Source of the DNA: Methanobacterium subterraneum | Lineage (GTDB): Archaea > Methanobacteriota > Methanobacteria > Methanobacteriales > Methanobacteriaceae | Reading direction: 5' to 3' | DNA: 64,000 nt | Assembly (NCBI RefSeq): GCF_002813695.1 | Contig: NZ_CP017768.1 | Coordinates: forward strand, 248,001-312,000 | Part shown: positions 39,278 through 48,440 of the stretch, piece by piece | Position numbering within the stretch: the stretch's first letter is position 1 | Layout: every line of letters begins with the position of its first letter | The notes under the pieces: generated by a model | What the model was told of the DNA's origin: nothing | The model's input: only the letters and a program-made list of their open reading frames with translations | The model's database searches: none | Position numbers and translations under genes: made by a program

Positions 39278-40543
39278 ATGAAATTCATTAGTGTAGCTAT
39301 TAAAGATTTTAAAGAACTTATAAGAGACCGCAGAGGTCTTTTCATGATACTGCTCTTTCCAATGTTCTTCATGATTATTTTTGGAATTGTCTATGGGAAT
39401 ATGGGTCAGACTAATGAAACTTATAATCTAGTAGTTGTTAACCTTGATGAAGGTGCAAAGATGCCTTTAACCAATGAAGAGGTTAATTTTGGGGATAATC
39501 TGACAGAAATTTTCCGTGATTCTGAATATGAAGATAGTGATGTAAAGTTATTTAATGTTATAAATGCTTCAGAATCTTCTGCAAATAAGCTTATACAGCT
39601 TAAAGAAGCTGATGCAATGATTGTAATTCCTAAAAATTTTTCACAAACTATTGTAGATGAAATGGAGAATTCAATTGCTGCACAGACAACAGGAACAACA
39701 TCATCTAATAATAATGACACCCTTAAACTAAGTATTAGCGGAGATTCATCCAGTATGGGCTTTGGAGTTTCTCAAGTAGTATTAATTAAAATAATAGAGG
39801 ACTATCAAGATAATTTGGTGGCCAATATTCAAAGCCAGACATCAGGATCTTCGGTTAAACCTCTAAAATTGTTTGAGGGAGATGTAGGATCAGTCTCTGG
39901 GACGGAATCTTTTTCCCAGTTTGACTTTCTGGCTCCGGGAATGATGCTATTTGCTATCTTACTTCTAGCCACTACAGTGGCAGCCAGTTTGACCCGGGAA
40001 GTGGAAAAAGGTACTTTAGCTCGTTTAAGGATATCTAAAATGCGTTCATTTGACATGTTATTTGGTGCACTCATTCCATGGTCAATAGTGGCAGCTATTC
40101 AGGTTTTAATTCTACTTACCGTTGCTCTGATAATGGGTTTCAACTGGCAAGGAGGTTTAAACTCCATTGTGTTGGCCATGTTTATAGGGGTCATTGGAGG
40201 AATCGGTTCTATTGCATTAGGAATGATTATCGCCTCTTTTGCAAAAAATGACACTCAAGCATTTAATTTAGGGATAATGGTTGTGGTACCTACCAGCTTC
40301 GTGGTTGGAGCATTTTTCCAGCTTCCCCAAGTAGTCGTAGGTGAAATCATGGGTCGATCTTTCCAGATATATGATATACTTCCCTGGACTCATATTTTAA
40401 ATGCATTAAAATCAGTTTTGATATATGGAAATGGATTGAGCGCCATTACTTATGACCTGGCCTGGAGCGCAGTCCTAACTGCCATAATATTTGTCATAGG
40501 TATGGGATTGTTTTCCAGATTCAGATTAAGTCCTGAAAATTAA
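39278..40543 (+). CDS. ABC-2 type transporter permease
   Basis: A 421-residue membrane subunit of the ABC exporter. One helix near the N-terminus (residues 25-45) is followed by a large outside domain (about 50-215). Five helices follow (FLAPGMMLFAILLLATTVAASLTREVEKGTLARLRIS marks the ABC-2 signature). The start lies one base after the ATPase stop. Operon: PadR, ATPase, permease. Confidence 0.93.
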   Translation: MKFISVAIKDFKELIRDRRGLFMILLFPMFFMIIFGIVYGNMGQTNETYNLVVVNLDEGAKMPLTNEEVNFGDNLTEIFRDSEYEDSDVKLFNVINASESSANKLIQLKEADAMIVIPKNFSQTIVDEMENSIAAQTTGTTSSNNNDTLKLSISGDSSSMGFGVSQVVLIKIIEDYQDNLVANIQSQTSGSSVKPLKLFEGDVGSVSGTESFSQFDFLAPGMMLFAILLLATTVAASLTREVEKGTLARLRISKMRSFDMLFGALIPWSIVAAIQVLILLTVALIMGFNWQGGLNSIVLAMFIGVIGGIGSIALGMIIASFAKNDTQAFNLGIMVVVPTSFVVGAFFQLPQVVVGEIMGRSFQIYDILPWTHILNALKSVLIYGNGLSAITYDLAWSAVLTAIIFVIGMGLFSRFRLSPEN

Positions 40544-40635
40544 TTTATGACTTAATCAGCTAATCTAATTAGTAAATACAAGTAGCAGACCCTGAAGAGT
40601 TAAATTTTCTACTCCACAAATTATAGTAATAGAGT

Positions 40636-41067
40636 TTAATCATCTATTACACTGGATGATGATTTTACTTTAATCTTTATTTCTGCACCAATGCCTCCAA
40701 AAATTGAGCCCACCAAGGAACGCACGATTAATGTAAGAATTAGTGCATAACTTGCTGCGATAATAACTGCCATTGCTGAAGCCTCAGGGGGATAAATTAA
40801 ATCGTAGATAATTTCTACTACCCATAATATCATGGCAGTGGTGATGCCCACCAATATCCCGTGTTTTGCTCCTGCCACATAGGTTTCTCCGACCATATAA
40901 CCGGTTACCAGAGCACCGATTATGAATCCAAGGTATATTCCATAGGAATAAATCGGAGATAACATCAATAAAAAGGAAGAAAAAACACCCAGCACTATTG
41001 CTGTAGCAGAACCAGCTATAATTGCTTTCCAATCAGCTATTACTACTTTCCTATAAATATTTTCCAT
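40636..41067 (-). CDS. DUF5518-like membrane protein
   Basis: A 143-residue protein with about four hydrophobic segments and the N-terminal pattern IADWKAIIAGSATA...GALVTGYMVGETYVAGAKHG. The same family is seen at 21300-21755 and as a broken copy at about 37450. GGGGAG precedes the ATG by about 9 bases. Function unknown. It lies convergent with the ABC exporter operon. Confidence 0.78.
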   Translation of the reverse strand: MENIYRKVVIADWKAIIAGSATAIVLGVFSSFLLMLSPIYSYGIYLGFIIGALVTGYMVGETYVAGAKHGILVGITTAMILWVVEIIYDLIYPPEASAMAVIIAASYALILTLIVRSLVGSIFGGIGAEIKIKVKSSSSVIDD

Positions 41068-41304
41068 TTTGAATTACTCCCCATCATCCCTCATATTAAA
41101 ATTTTCCAGATAATCTTAGATTACTATGATTATCCTGTTTATTAATATTGTAAGTTGATTAAATTTCTAATATAATTACGATTGGCATGCAAAATCTTTC
41201 TTTAATGTCCGGTAAATTCCCCTACCATGTGCTATAAACATATTTATTCAATTTATGGGATTCGTAGATAAAACTGAAGGATAAAAGGATTTTTGATGTA
41301 GTTA
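41068..41304. other. Spacer between DUF5518 gene and integrase remnant E
   Basis: AT-rich sequence that should hold the promoter of the minus-strand DUF5518 gene. No ORF is seen. Confidence 0.45.
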
Positions 41305-41365
41305 TAAGGGGAATAATGGAGTTAAAAGAGATTAAGGGTGAGTTTAGAGGTTATTTTTTTGATTG
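41305..41365 (+). pseudogene. Integrase 3' remnant E
   Basis: Only the last 60 bases of the integrase end are recognisable: GGAGTTAAAAGAGATTAAGGGTGAGTTTAGAGGTTATTTTTTT. The tail and its T-run match copies D and H closely. The upstream part is too changed to align. About 125 AT-rich bases then precede the membrane protein gene at 41490. Confidence 0.6.
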
Positions 41366-41489
41366 ATAAGATTATAAAATTAAGTTTTTATATTACTTTG
41401 ATCAATTCATCATAAAGATGGTAAAACCGTGTAAATCCTCATTAGAATTTAAGTTATCCATTTATTAAAAATTTAAAGAGAATGGTAAA

Positions 41490-41930
41490 ATGAAGCATGG
41501 AAACCCCCTGTTTTTCCTACTTATTGGCATTTCTCTCATAGCTCCATCCATATCTACTCATTACATCCTTCTTGGAGGTATGGGTCTATTTTCCATAATA
41601 ATTAGTATATTTGAACGTAAAGAATATGATAATGATAAAATTCTTATTTTAATTGCTACATTAATTCTGGTAATCTCCTTAATATTAACCTACTTTCAGC
41701 TATCTTCACCATCATATTCGGGAAATAGGCTGGGTAATTACATTTTAGCAATATTATTCACATTATCAATTATTATAGGCGCATATGACGTCACTCATGA
41801 TTATAAACTTTCGAAAATTAGTAGAATGGAACATGTGGGTCAAAAAATGAAGGATATTATAGCTATCCTCCTTTTGATAGTAGGTATAATTGTAGGATTG
41901 TTGATGGGGATATACATATTTAATATTTAA
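41490..41930 (+). CDS. Small membrane protein, unknown (4 TM)
   Basis: A 146-residue protein with four hydrophobic segments (about 7-25, 29-42, 50-68, 80-98 and 120-140, the first two close). A charged loop (HDYKLSKISRMEHVGQKMKD) separates the last two. No known motif. The ribosome binding site is weak. Single gene after remnant E. Confidence 0.6.
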   Translation: MKHGNPLFFLLIGISLIAPSISTHYILLGGMGLFSIIISIFERKEYDNDKILILIATLILVISLILTYFQLSSPSYSGNRLGNYILAILFTLSIIIGAYDVTHDYKLSKISRMEHVGQKMKDIIAILLLIVGIIVGLLMGIYIFNI

Positions 41931-42134
41931 TCTAAACCCCCTACTGATTCCATTTTTATCCAAAAACTTGCCATCCTCAACTTTTTATTTTTTTCTTCAA
42001 AAAATAATACATAAAAATCTTGAATTTTTTACTTAGCCTACATTTTTTCCTTTCCCTGCGCCGAAAGGGGATATTTAGTTTGAAAATAATCAAATAGATA
42101 CTTTAACAAATTAATAAAATAAAAAAATTAGTAT

Positions 42135-42731
42135 TTATTCTTCTTTACGTTTACTGGTGGTTTTTAGAAGCAAAATCCCTATAAAACCAACACCTAATAT
42201 TAATGCAAGTAGCCAGTCTAGGGAGTTTAAAGCATGGGCATAGTATGCATAGAATATGGTTACCACACAAAATGGGTTTAAAACCAACCAGGTGGTTAAA
42301 AATCCGGGATTGTATCCTGGTTTTTTTATCTGGAAGATAATGGTATGTTGTATGCCATTTATGAGTAACTGGAAGAATATTAACCCCATACCAACCCATG
42401 GTAAAACAGTAACCAGTAATGCACCCAGTACAGCCCAGATCCATATGGACATGTTTACGAATAATTTGTAAGCCGGGGATAGTGGTGAGTCTTCCTCTGG
42501 TGGATCTTTACTTAACACCGTGTAATAATTGGCAAATTTTTCAAACCCGATTGGGGAGAGAATATATTCTTCTGTTTCATGGATCATGACCAGTGGTAAA
42601 TGAATCCAGTATAAAAAAGCCAGCCATGAAAAATTAGGGTCTGTAAATTTGAAGCAGATAAAAATAGTTATTAATATTGGCCCTAGGAAAGCCCCTAATC
42701 TTTGCCAGATGTTATTATAAGTCTTATACAT
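42135..42731 (-). CDS. HXXEE domain membrane protein
   Basis: A 198-residue membrane protein with six hydrophobic segments. The HXXEE motif is HETEE (about residues 51-55). Similar in kind to the 153-residue protein at 35094, which shows the motif as HILEE. GGGGGAG precedes the ATG. Function unknown. It lies directly before the longest integrase remnant. Confidence 0.82.
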   Translation of the reverse strand: MYKTYNNIWQRLGAFLGPILITIFICFKFTDPNFSWLAFLYWIHLPLVMIHETEEYILSPIGFEKFANYYTVLSKDPPEEDSPLSPAYKLFVNMSIWIWAVLGALLVTVLPWVGMGLIFFQLLINGIQHTIIFQIKKPGYNPGFLTTWLVLNPFCVVTIFYAYYAHALNSLDWLLALILGVGFIGILLLKTTSKRKEE

Positions 42732-42777
42732 GTTTTACTCCCCCATTTATAATCTATTTCCATGGGCTTATAAGTAG

Positions 42778-43145
42778 TTATGGTGTACAATGCCATCCCG
42801 CACTCCTATCGTGACATAAACAAATTCCTGAACTGGAAACCGGATGAGGACGGCTACCACAGAGCAACCAGTCACATGTTACGGAAGTTCTCACAACACC
42901 CAGCTGATAAATGCAGGAATCCACGTGGAAATCCTGGAGCACGTGTGGGTCACAAGTTTAAAGACAGGGTCCGGGATGCATACTACCTAGCAGACCCAGA
43001 TGACCTCCGGAAAACTTACCTGAGGTATGAAAAGTTCCCCTGTTAATTATTCGATGGATGAGATAAGGGAACTGCAAATATTAGTATTGGAAATGAAAAA
43101 AGAGTTTAAAGAACTCAAAGGTGAGGCTTGGAAGGGGGTTATTTT
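42778..43145 (+). pseudogene. Integrase 3' remnant B (longest copy)
   Basis: About 120 codons of a tyrosine recombinase C-terminal domain remain: LNWKPDEDGYHRATSHMLRKF with His-x-x-Arg, a frame-shifted stretch that in the other frame reads as NTQLINAGI...EILEHM, then GHKFKDRVRDAYYLADPDDL with the conserved His and the probable catalytic Tyr, and the tail with EIRELQ, KKEFKELKGEA and a T-run. Balanced frame shifts and a stop before the tail break it. It is the best reference for the other fragments. Confidence 0.85.
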
Positions 43146-43222
43146 TTCTGCATTTTTTAAACAAAAAGCTACTTTTTAATATAAAAAAAGGAAGGGAATA
43201 TAATTCCATTTTCAACAAGTAA

Positions 43223-44209
43223 TTAGTTTTGATAATTTATATCCTGTGTTGTTAGATAATGGCATTTTATTAATTCGTCACCATTCAAGTCTTCTTTATG
43301 CATATTAACGGCATTTATTCGACTATTTCCATAATTTTTGTAATAATAGATGCCGTTTTGTTGATCCATACAAGCAGAATATGTTGTTTTTTCTTCCATT
43401 CCCTCAGTTAAAACCCCTGCTTTTACCATTTTTACATAATCAAGCATGTGCATACATTGGGTCACAGCACTGATATCATCCTCCAGAAATGGCATATGAG
43501 CTCTGGCATAGGCAATTCTCACAAATCTGGTAACGCTATGAGAATCTCCTGGAAGTCCCAGAGTACCAGCTCCAACACCATGAATCTGCAATAATTGGTC
43601 ACTCCACTTCACTGGTTCGGGTTGATTAGGACTAATAGACAGGTATCTGTTTAGATTCATCAAATGCCAGTCAAAGGTTGGTTGATTGGTCATCACTCCC
43701 ACGGGGTTATCAAAGACTGCAAGTTGTTCTTTAGTTTTTTCAACTACAATTGACCTACCGGTTTTATCAGTTATCATCCAGTGGAGTGTGGGTACTGGTG
43801 TCTGGTCATTTAAGGGCACATCTACTAAATCTATGTTAGAAAGAGCACTTTTAACTTCATTAATTGTATCGTAGTTGGAGACTACCCAGTAAATGAAGTC
43901 GTAAGGTGTGATATTTGTTTTTCCAGGTACTGGTTTTTCTTCAAAATGTGCGAATCCTTCAAAATTCAGACCAGCACAGACTAATCCATTTTCATTCATG
44001 GCATCAACCAGGGACGGATGGTCATCAATTACAGTCCCAATGCCAATAAGGGCTTTGTCAGTCGTTTGCATATTTCCAGTAACTTTATCTTCCAGCAAGT
44101 AATTTCTCGGAAGAATTATGGGACATTCATTTACATTATATGCCAAGTCCAAATTTCGTCCAACAAAATTATTTCCATCTTTTGTTTGTATACTAAATGT
44201 TGTACACAT
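43223..44209 (-). CDS. Choloylglycine hydrolase (bile salt hydrolase/penicillin V acylase family)
   Basis: A 328-residue Ntn hydrolase. After Met removal Cys2 is the nucleophile (MCTT). Other active-site residues can be placed: Arg and Asp in GRNLD (about 17-21), Asn in NENGL (about 80), Asn in MTNQPTFDW (about 173) and Arg in TRFVR (about 225). Bile salt hydrolases and penicillin V acylases share these, so the substrate is open. GGGGTGA lies 6 bases before the ATG at 44209; the longer frame to 44296 is rejected because Cys2 must be second. Located between two integrase remnants. Confidence 0.92.
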   Translation of the reverse strand: MCTTFSIQTKDGNNFVGRNLDLAYNVNECPIILPRNYLLEDKVTGNMQTTDKALIGIGTVIDDHPSLVDAMNENGLVCAGLNFEGFAHFEEKPVPGKTNITPYDFIYWVVSNYDTINEVKSALSNIDLVDVPLNDQTPVPTLHWMITDKTGRSIVVEKTKEQLAVFDNPVGVMTNQPTFDWHLMNLNRYLSISPNQPEPVKWSDQLLQIHGVGAGTLGLPGDSHSVTRFVRIAYARAHMPFLEDDISAVTQCMHMLDYVKMVKAGVLTEGMEEKTTYSACMDQQNGIYYYKNYGNSRINAVNMHKEDLNGDELIKCHYLTTQDINYQN

Positions 44210-44278
44210 TTGTTTCACCCCAATCTTATTATCTTTTTTAAAATACATATTTTTTTTTAAAGGGGGATTGAGTAAATA

Positions 44279-44505
44279 GGGGCATGTTTGGGCCATAAGC
44301 TTAAGGATAGGGTCCGGGATGCATGCTTCCTAGCCGACCCAGATGACCTCCAAAAAAGTTACCTGAGACGTATCGACTACTTAAATATCAAAAGTTCACC
44401 AGTTAATTTTTCCATGGATGGAATCAGGGAACTACAAATACTAGTAGTGGAAATGAAAAAGGAGTTGCGGGAATTGAAGGGTGGGGCCTGAAGTGCTTTT
44501 TTTTG
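44279..44505 (+). pseudogene. Integrase 3' remnant C
   Basis: The fragment begins at the GCATGTTTGGGCCATAAG block that holds the conserved Gly-His. It continues with KDRVRDACFLADPDDLQKSYLRRIDYLNIKSSP in one frame, then MDGIRELQ and KKELRELKGGA, and ends in a T-run. The expected catalytic Tyr position reads Cys-Phe (ACFLADP), so it could not work even if complete. It has an open reading frame of 67 codons that is not a gene by itself. Confidence 0.8.
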
Positions 44506-44562
44506 ACGAATTTTTACTCAGAAAACGATAACATTATAGCCATTAATGCTTAAGGAAATGTT

Positions 44563-45189
<627 letters not shown>

Positions 45190-45349
45190 GGTAATTTTTA
45201 AAATTAAATATTAATTTTATTGAAATTTTTTTATCTTAAAAAAGAGAGATTAAAAATTTAGTTTTTAAGTATATTCAAAAGCAATAATTGGCCATCACAG
45301 CAATTGGCGGATAATGAAAAAATTATTCAGATAACTATTTTATCGGGTG

Positions 45350-45480
45350 GAGACCATATAACAACTATGGCCATCTAGCACTCCTAACGTGAAATAAATA
45401 AATTTATGAACTGAGAACCCAACAAGGACGGCTTCAACAAAGCAACCAACCACATGCTCAGGAAATAAAAGGGTAAGGGA
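45350..45480 (+). pseudogene. Integrase remnant F, internally deleted
   Basis: The sequence from ATAACAACTATGGCCATC to AACCACATGCTCAGGAA follows copy B closely (INKFLNW...DEDGYHRATSHMLRK) with stops, and then jumps to GAAATAAAAGGGTAAGGG, which looks like the KELKGEA tail. So about 250-300 bases of the middle are missing. The rest of the 45190-45578 spacer is AT-rich with no gene. Confidence 0.7.
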
Positions 45481-45578
45481 TATTTATTGGTGGGAAGAAT
45501 ATATTTTTATGGATTTATTAGTCAAATTAGATAAAAATAACAAGAAAAAAAATAATTGAAGATTGGAGATTAATTAGA

Positions 45579-46994
45579 CTATAATTCCAATAAATTTAAA
45601 GCCATTTCGTTAATTTCTTTCATTTCCTGAGTCCTGGATTCTTCGACATAATTAAGAGTGGTTACCAATTTATCTCCAGAGGTTATTGCCCCTATAACTA
45701 ATGGGAAACGCTCATCTGTGGATGGTGCAAAATACATTTTTTCAATTTTCATATCCCCGTAAACATCAGGAATATCCGGCTTGCCGAGATTTGTCATCAC
45801 TGTTCCTGGACTTAATTTTAAAAAGCGGTGGGCTAATTTAATGGCTTCGTTTTTCTTTTTATGGGCAAATGTGGATAGTTTTTCATACCGGGTGAAATCA
45901 GGAGGCACAATTTCTGCAAGGACTCCAAAACTTGCTATAGCATCAATAAGCGTAGGATCCATTTTTTCTATAGTAATGAATGGTTCAAATAGATTCGCTG
46001 ATTCGATTTCTTTGATTGCAGTGTTATGGAACTTTTCAACGTTCTCCCAGAACTTTTTTTTAGGATTATAATCGAATTTAAACATAACTCGGGTTATATA
46101 AAGGCATAAAACATCATGAACCTTCATTCGACTCCTTAAATCAATGGGTAAAGCCACGTTCCTCTTTTTACCCTTAAATGGTCTGGATATATTTTGATAT
46201 GCGGCTAAAAATGCAGTGCTTAATGCTGAATTCACCGTTACGTTATGTTTCCTACATTTTGTCACCAGGTTATTTGTTTGCTCTTCTGATAGTTCTATAC
46301 ATTCAATACGGTATTCATTTTCCTGCCAGTATGCTCTGTGGATATTTTCAAAGTCCTCCTGATCAAAAGTAGTTATGTCTTTTTGCCAATTCTTATTCAT
46401 CCGGTTAATCATGAATTTCTTAAAAAATTTGCTAAAAGATTCTTTAAAAGACCCTGATGATGTAACATATGGAGAAAGACCTTCAGATGAAAGCATAGGT
46501 GGAATTGGTAATTGAATTATTTCCCTTTCTGGTTCTGCAGTGTGCATTAAAATATCCCTGATGAGATAAACGAGTCCCCGGCCATCGCATATTGCGTGCT
46601 GACCAAACACCATAAAATCTGAAACCTCAGGTGATTTTAATAAAACAAAACGAATTAAAGGACCTTCAAATATCTTAAATGGAATTCTGTTTTCATACAT
46701 TAGTTCCTCCTGCCATTGATCTTCAGATTTCCATTCTACCACACGAAAAGGTATTTCGGGAACATGGTCATTGTGAAACCATGCTTTATTATTTTGATCA
46801 TATACTACTCTTGATGATAGGAGGGGATGCATCTTTTTTGCCTTATTAATTGCTCTTTGTAGCTTTTTTCCCGATACATGTCCCCTTATTCTTGCAACTA
46901 GAATTACATTGGATAGTGGATTCCATAGGAATTTTCTTTCATCTCCCACTAATTCTCGAACTCTCCCTAAATCGGATTTTCCATTTTGATCCAT
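45579..46994 (-). CDS. Condensation-domain acyltransferase (PapA/alcohol acetyltransferase-like)
   Basis: A 471-residue protein of the condensation-domain superfamily. The catalytic HxxxDG motif is HAICDGRG (about residues 131-138), and the solvent-channel-like DLRSRM and late NLGKPDIPDVYGD segments fit. Stand-alone members transfer acyl groups, for example in lipid or wax biosynthesis. The substrate is not readable. The second of two start ATGs has GAGG at 6 bases. It is encoded downstream of the TetR gene, with an operator and promoter between them. Unusual for a methanogen. Confidence 0.8.
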   Translation of the reverse strand: MDQNGKSDLGRVRELVGDERKFLWNPLSNVILVARIRGHVSGKKLQRAINKAKKMHPLLSSRVVYDQNNKAWFHNDHVPEIPFRVVEWKSEDQWQEELMYENRIPFKIFEGPLIRFVLLKSPEVSDFMVFGQHAICDGRGLVYLIRDILMHTAEPEREIIQLPIPPMLSSEGLSPYVTSSGSFKESFSKFFKKFMINRMNKNWQKDITTFDQEDFENIHRAYWQENEYRIECIELSEEQTNNLVTKCRKHNVTVNSALSTAFLAAYQNISRPFKGKKRNVALPIDLRSRMKVHDVLCLYITRVMFKFDYNPKKKFWENVEKFHNTAIKEIESANLFEPFITIEKMDPTLIDAIASFGVLAEIVPPDFTRYEKLSTFAHKKKNEAIKLAHRFLKLSPGTVMTNLGKPDIPDVYGDMKIEKMYFAPSTDERFPLVIGAITSGDKLVTTLNYVEESRTQEMKEINEMALNLLEL

Positions 46995-47016
46995 CATAAT
47001 CCTCTTTTTTAGTTTT

Positions 47017-47026
47017 TATCATGATA
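47017..47026. promoter_or_regulatory. Second palindrome in the leader of the condensation gene
   Basis: TATCATGATA (10-bp perfect palindrome) shares its arms with the larger palindrome at 47060-47077. It lies in the 5' leader, about 25 bases upstream of the start codon. It could be a secondary operator. Confidence 0.4.
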
Positions 47027-47059
47027 TGACATTTTCTTTTAAGCAAAACACCTTTTACC

Positions 47060-47077
47060 GTATCATGGATATGATAC
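47060..47077. promoter_or_regulatory. Palindrome GTATCAT-GGAT-ATGATAC near the start of transcription
   Basis: An inverted repeat with 7-bp arms and a 4-base spacer. It lies just downstream of the TATA box (about 47085-47094, minus strand), where transcription of the condensation gene should begin. A repressor bound here could block polymerase. Confidence 0.5.
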
Positions 47078-47084
47078 TATTTGC

Positions 47085-47111
47085 TTATATATTTTACTGA
47101 CCAGTCAGTAA
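47085..47111 (-). promoter_or_regulatory. TetR-type operator and TATA box of the condensation gene
   Basis: The inverted repeat TTACTGAC-CA-GTCAGTAA (47094-47111) has perfect 8-bp arms and resembles known TetR-family operators. On the minus strand it is immediately followed by the TATA box AAATATATAAGC. The site thus covers the BRE/TATA element of the condensation-domain gene. The TetR gene ends 14 bases away and is the likely binder. Confidence 0.65.
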
Positions 47112-47125
47112 TGAATGTGTTAAAA

Positions 47126-47779
47126 TTATTTTTTCTGAGCCTCAAACTGCTCTACAAAGAAATCAATGTATATAGATTTCATAACGTTAAAAAATCGTTT
47201 ATTTAGCTCTTCACGGTCTATTTTGTAAAATTCACAGAATTTATCCCCATATAACATCAAAATTAAAATTGGGGCTGTTCCAAAGAAAAAAGTGGATACA
47301 ATTAAATCCATTCTATCTTCAATATCAACACCCATCTGTTCTATTTTCGGGATAGCAGTATCAAAGAGAGGATTAATCATACTCAATATAGATTCGTTTT
47401 CTGGGGTTTCCTTAAGTAGTTCCATAGCAATAACTTTCAATGCTTTATCATTCTGACTGAAGAAGCTCATTCTCTCATCAAGGCGTTGGTAAAGGTCCTC
47501 TTTATTTATACTAGTAATTTTATGGATATACTCCTCTTTTTCTGGAATATAACTTTTTATGTATCTTTTTATCAGTTCTTCCAGGATATTTTTTTTACTT
47601 TTAAAGTAATAATAGATAAGGGGCTTGGATACATTTGCTTTACTAGCTATTTCATCCACACTGGTAGCATCATAGCCCTTAAGAGCAAAAAGTTCAGTAG
47701 CTGCTTCAAGAATCCTTTCCTTATTATTTAAAGGACTTCCCTCAATATCTTCAATCTCTCTAGCCAATTCTTTTCCCAC
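47126..47779 (-). CDS. TetR-family transcriptional regulator
   Basis: A 217-residue regulator. The N-terminal helix-turn-helix is typical (KERILEAATELFALKGYDATSVDEIASKANVSKPLIYYYFKSK is the family pattern, residues 20-62). The C-terminal part is a ligand-binding helical domain with no recognised subfamily. The start is GTG at 47779, or TTG at 47767, which is better spaced from AAGGTGG. It is upstream of and co-directional with the condensation-domain gene, with its probable operator between the two. Confidence 0.9.
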   Translation of the reverse strand: MGKELAREIEDIEGSPLNNKERILEAATELFALKGYDATSVDEIASKANVSKPLIYYYFKSKKNILEELIKRYIKSYIPEKEEYIHKITSINKEDLYQRLDERMSFFSQNDKALKVIAMELLKETPENESILSMINPLFDTAIPKIEQMGVDIEDRMDLIVSTFFFGTAPILILMLYGDKFCEFYKIDREELNKRFFNVMKSIYIDFFVEQFEAQKK

Positions 47780-47837
47780 CTTGTCTTAATCCTGATTATT
47801 TATTTAATTTAGTAGTAATTAATTATCTGCTATATTG

Positions 47838-47945
47838 GAAACTTAAATGTGAAAAGTTCCCGAGTAAATTTCTCCTTGGATGAAATCCGGGATTTACAAA
47901 AACAGGTCTTGGAGATGAAAAAAAAGAGTTTGTTAGTGAAATGTT
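47838..47945 (+). pseudogene. Integrase 3' remnant G
   Basis: The segment from GAAACTTAAATGTGAAAAGTTCC to GAGATGAAAAAAAAGAGTTTG aligns along its whole length with copy C (YLNIKSSPVNFSMDGIRELQ...VEMKKEL). It keeps only the tail after the catalytic domain. Copy H starts about 60 bases further on. Confidence 0.75.
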
Positions 47946-48004
47946 CTTTAACCTCTTTTGATGTGAATTTAATGTCATGTTTTTGCTTCGTATTCTTCAT
48001 CTGC

Positions 48005-48400
48005 CAAAACAATTAATAATTCGTTTAATTAACCGGTATTTGAAATGGGAACAAGAAGAATCGGGGAAGTTTAGAAAATCCACCAGCCACATGATGAAGA
48101 AGTTCTTCAACACCCAACTAATAAACGCAAGTATGCCCGAAGAAATCCAGGAGCACATGATGGGTCATAAATATCATGATCCAGTACGTGCAGCACATAT
48201 TATACACCTGACCCTGAAGACCTAAAAAATGTTTATATAACCTAATGGAACACGTGACCATCACCGAAAGACTACCAATAACCATGGAAGAATTCCAAAA
48301 ACTCAAAATAGAAAATCACCGGCTTTCTGATAGGGGTTCTGAGATGCAAAAAGAGTTGAAAGAGTTGAAAGGTGAGGCTTAGAGGGTTATTTTTTTTTGA
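48005..48400 (+). pseudogene. Integrase 3' remnant H
   Basis: The fragment gives INRYLKWEQEESGKFRKSTSHMMKKFFNT, with His-x-x-Arg, then EIQEHMMGHKYHDPVRAAH in frame. A frame shift near 48196 and another near 48240 separate it from YYTPDPEDLKNVYI, MEEFQKL and KELKELKGEA. The tail with GGTGAGGCTTAGAGGGTTATTTTTTTTT is the model for the family's end. Its residues differ from copies B and C, so it comes from a related but different integrase. Confidence 0.85.
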
Positions 48401-48440
48401 ATATGAAAGTATTTATTTTCGGTATTCTTATGTTATATTA

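Noticed and set aside
42780..43046. 88-codon open frame read as a gene
   Set aside because: It is a mixed-frame part of an integrase 3' end. The residues after HMLRKF switch frame and return, and the integrase tail continues beyond its stop.
44288..44491. 67-codon open frame read as a gene
   Set aside because: It is the integrase tail fragment C. It has no start signal and lacks the catalytic region.
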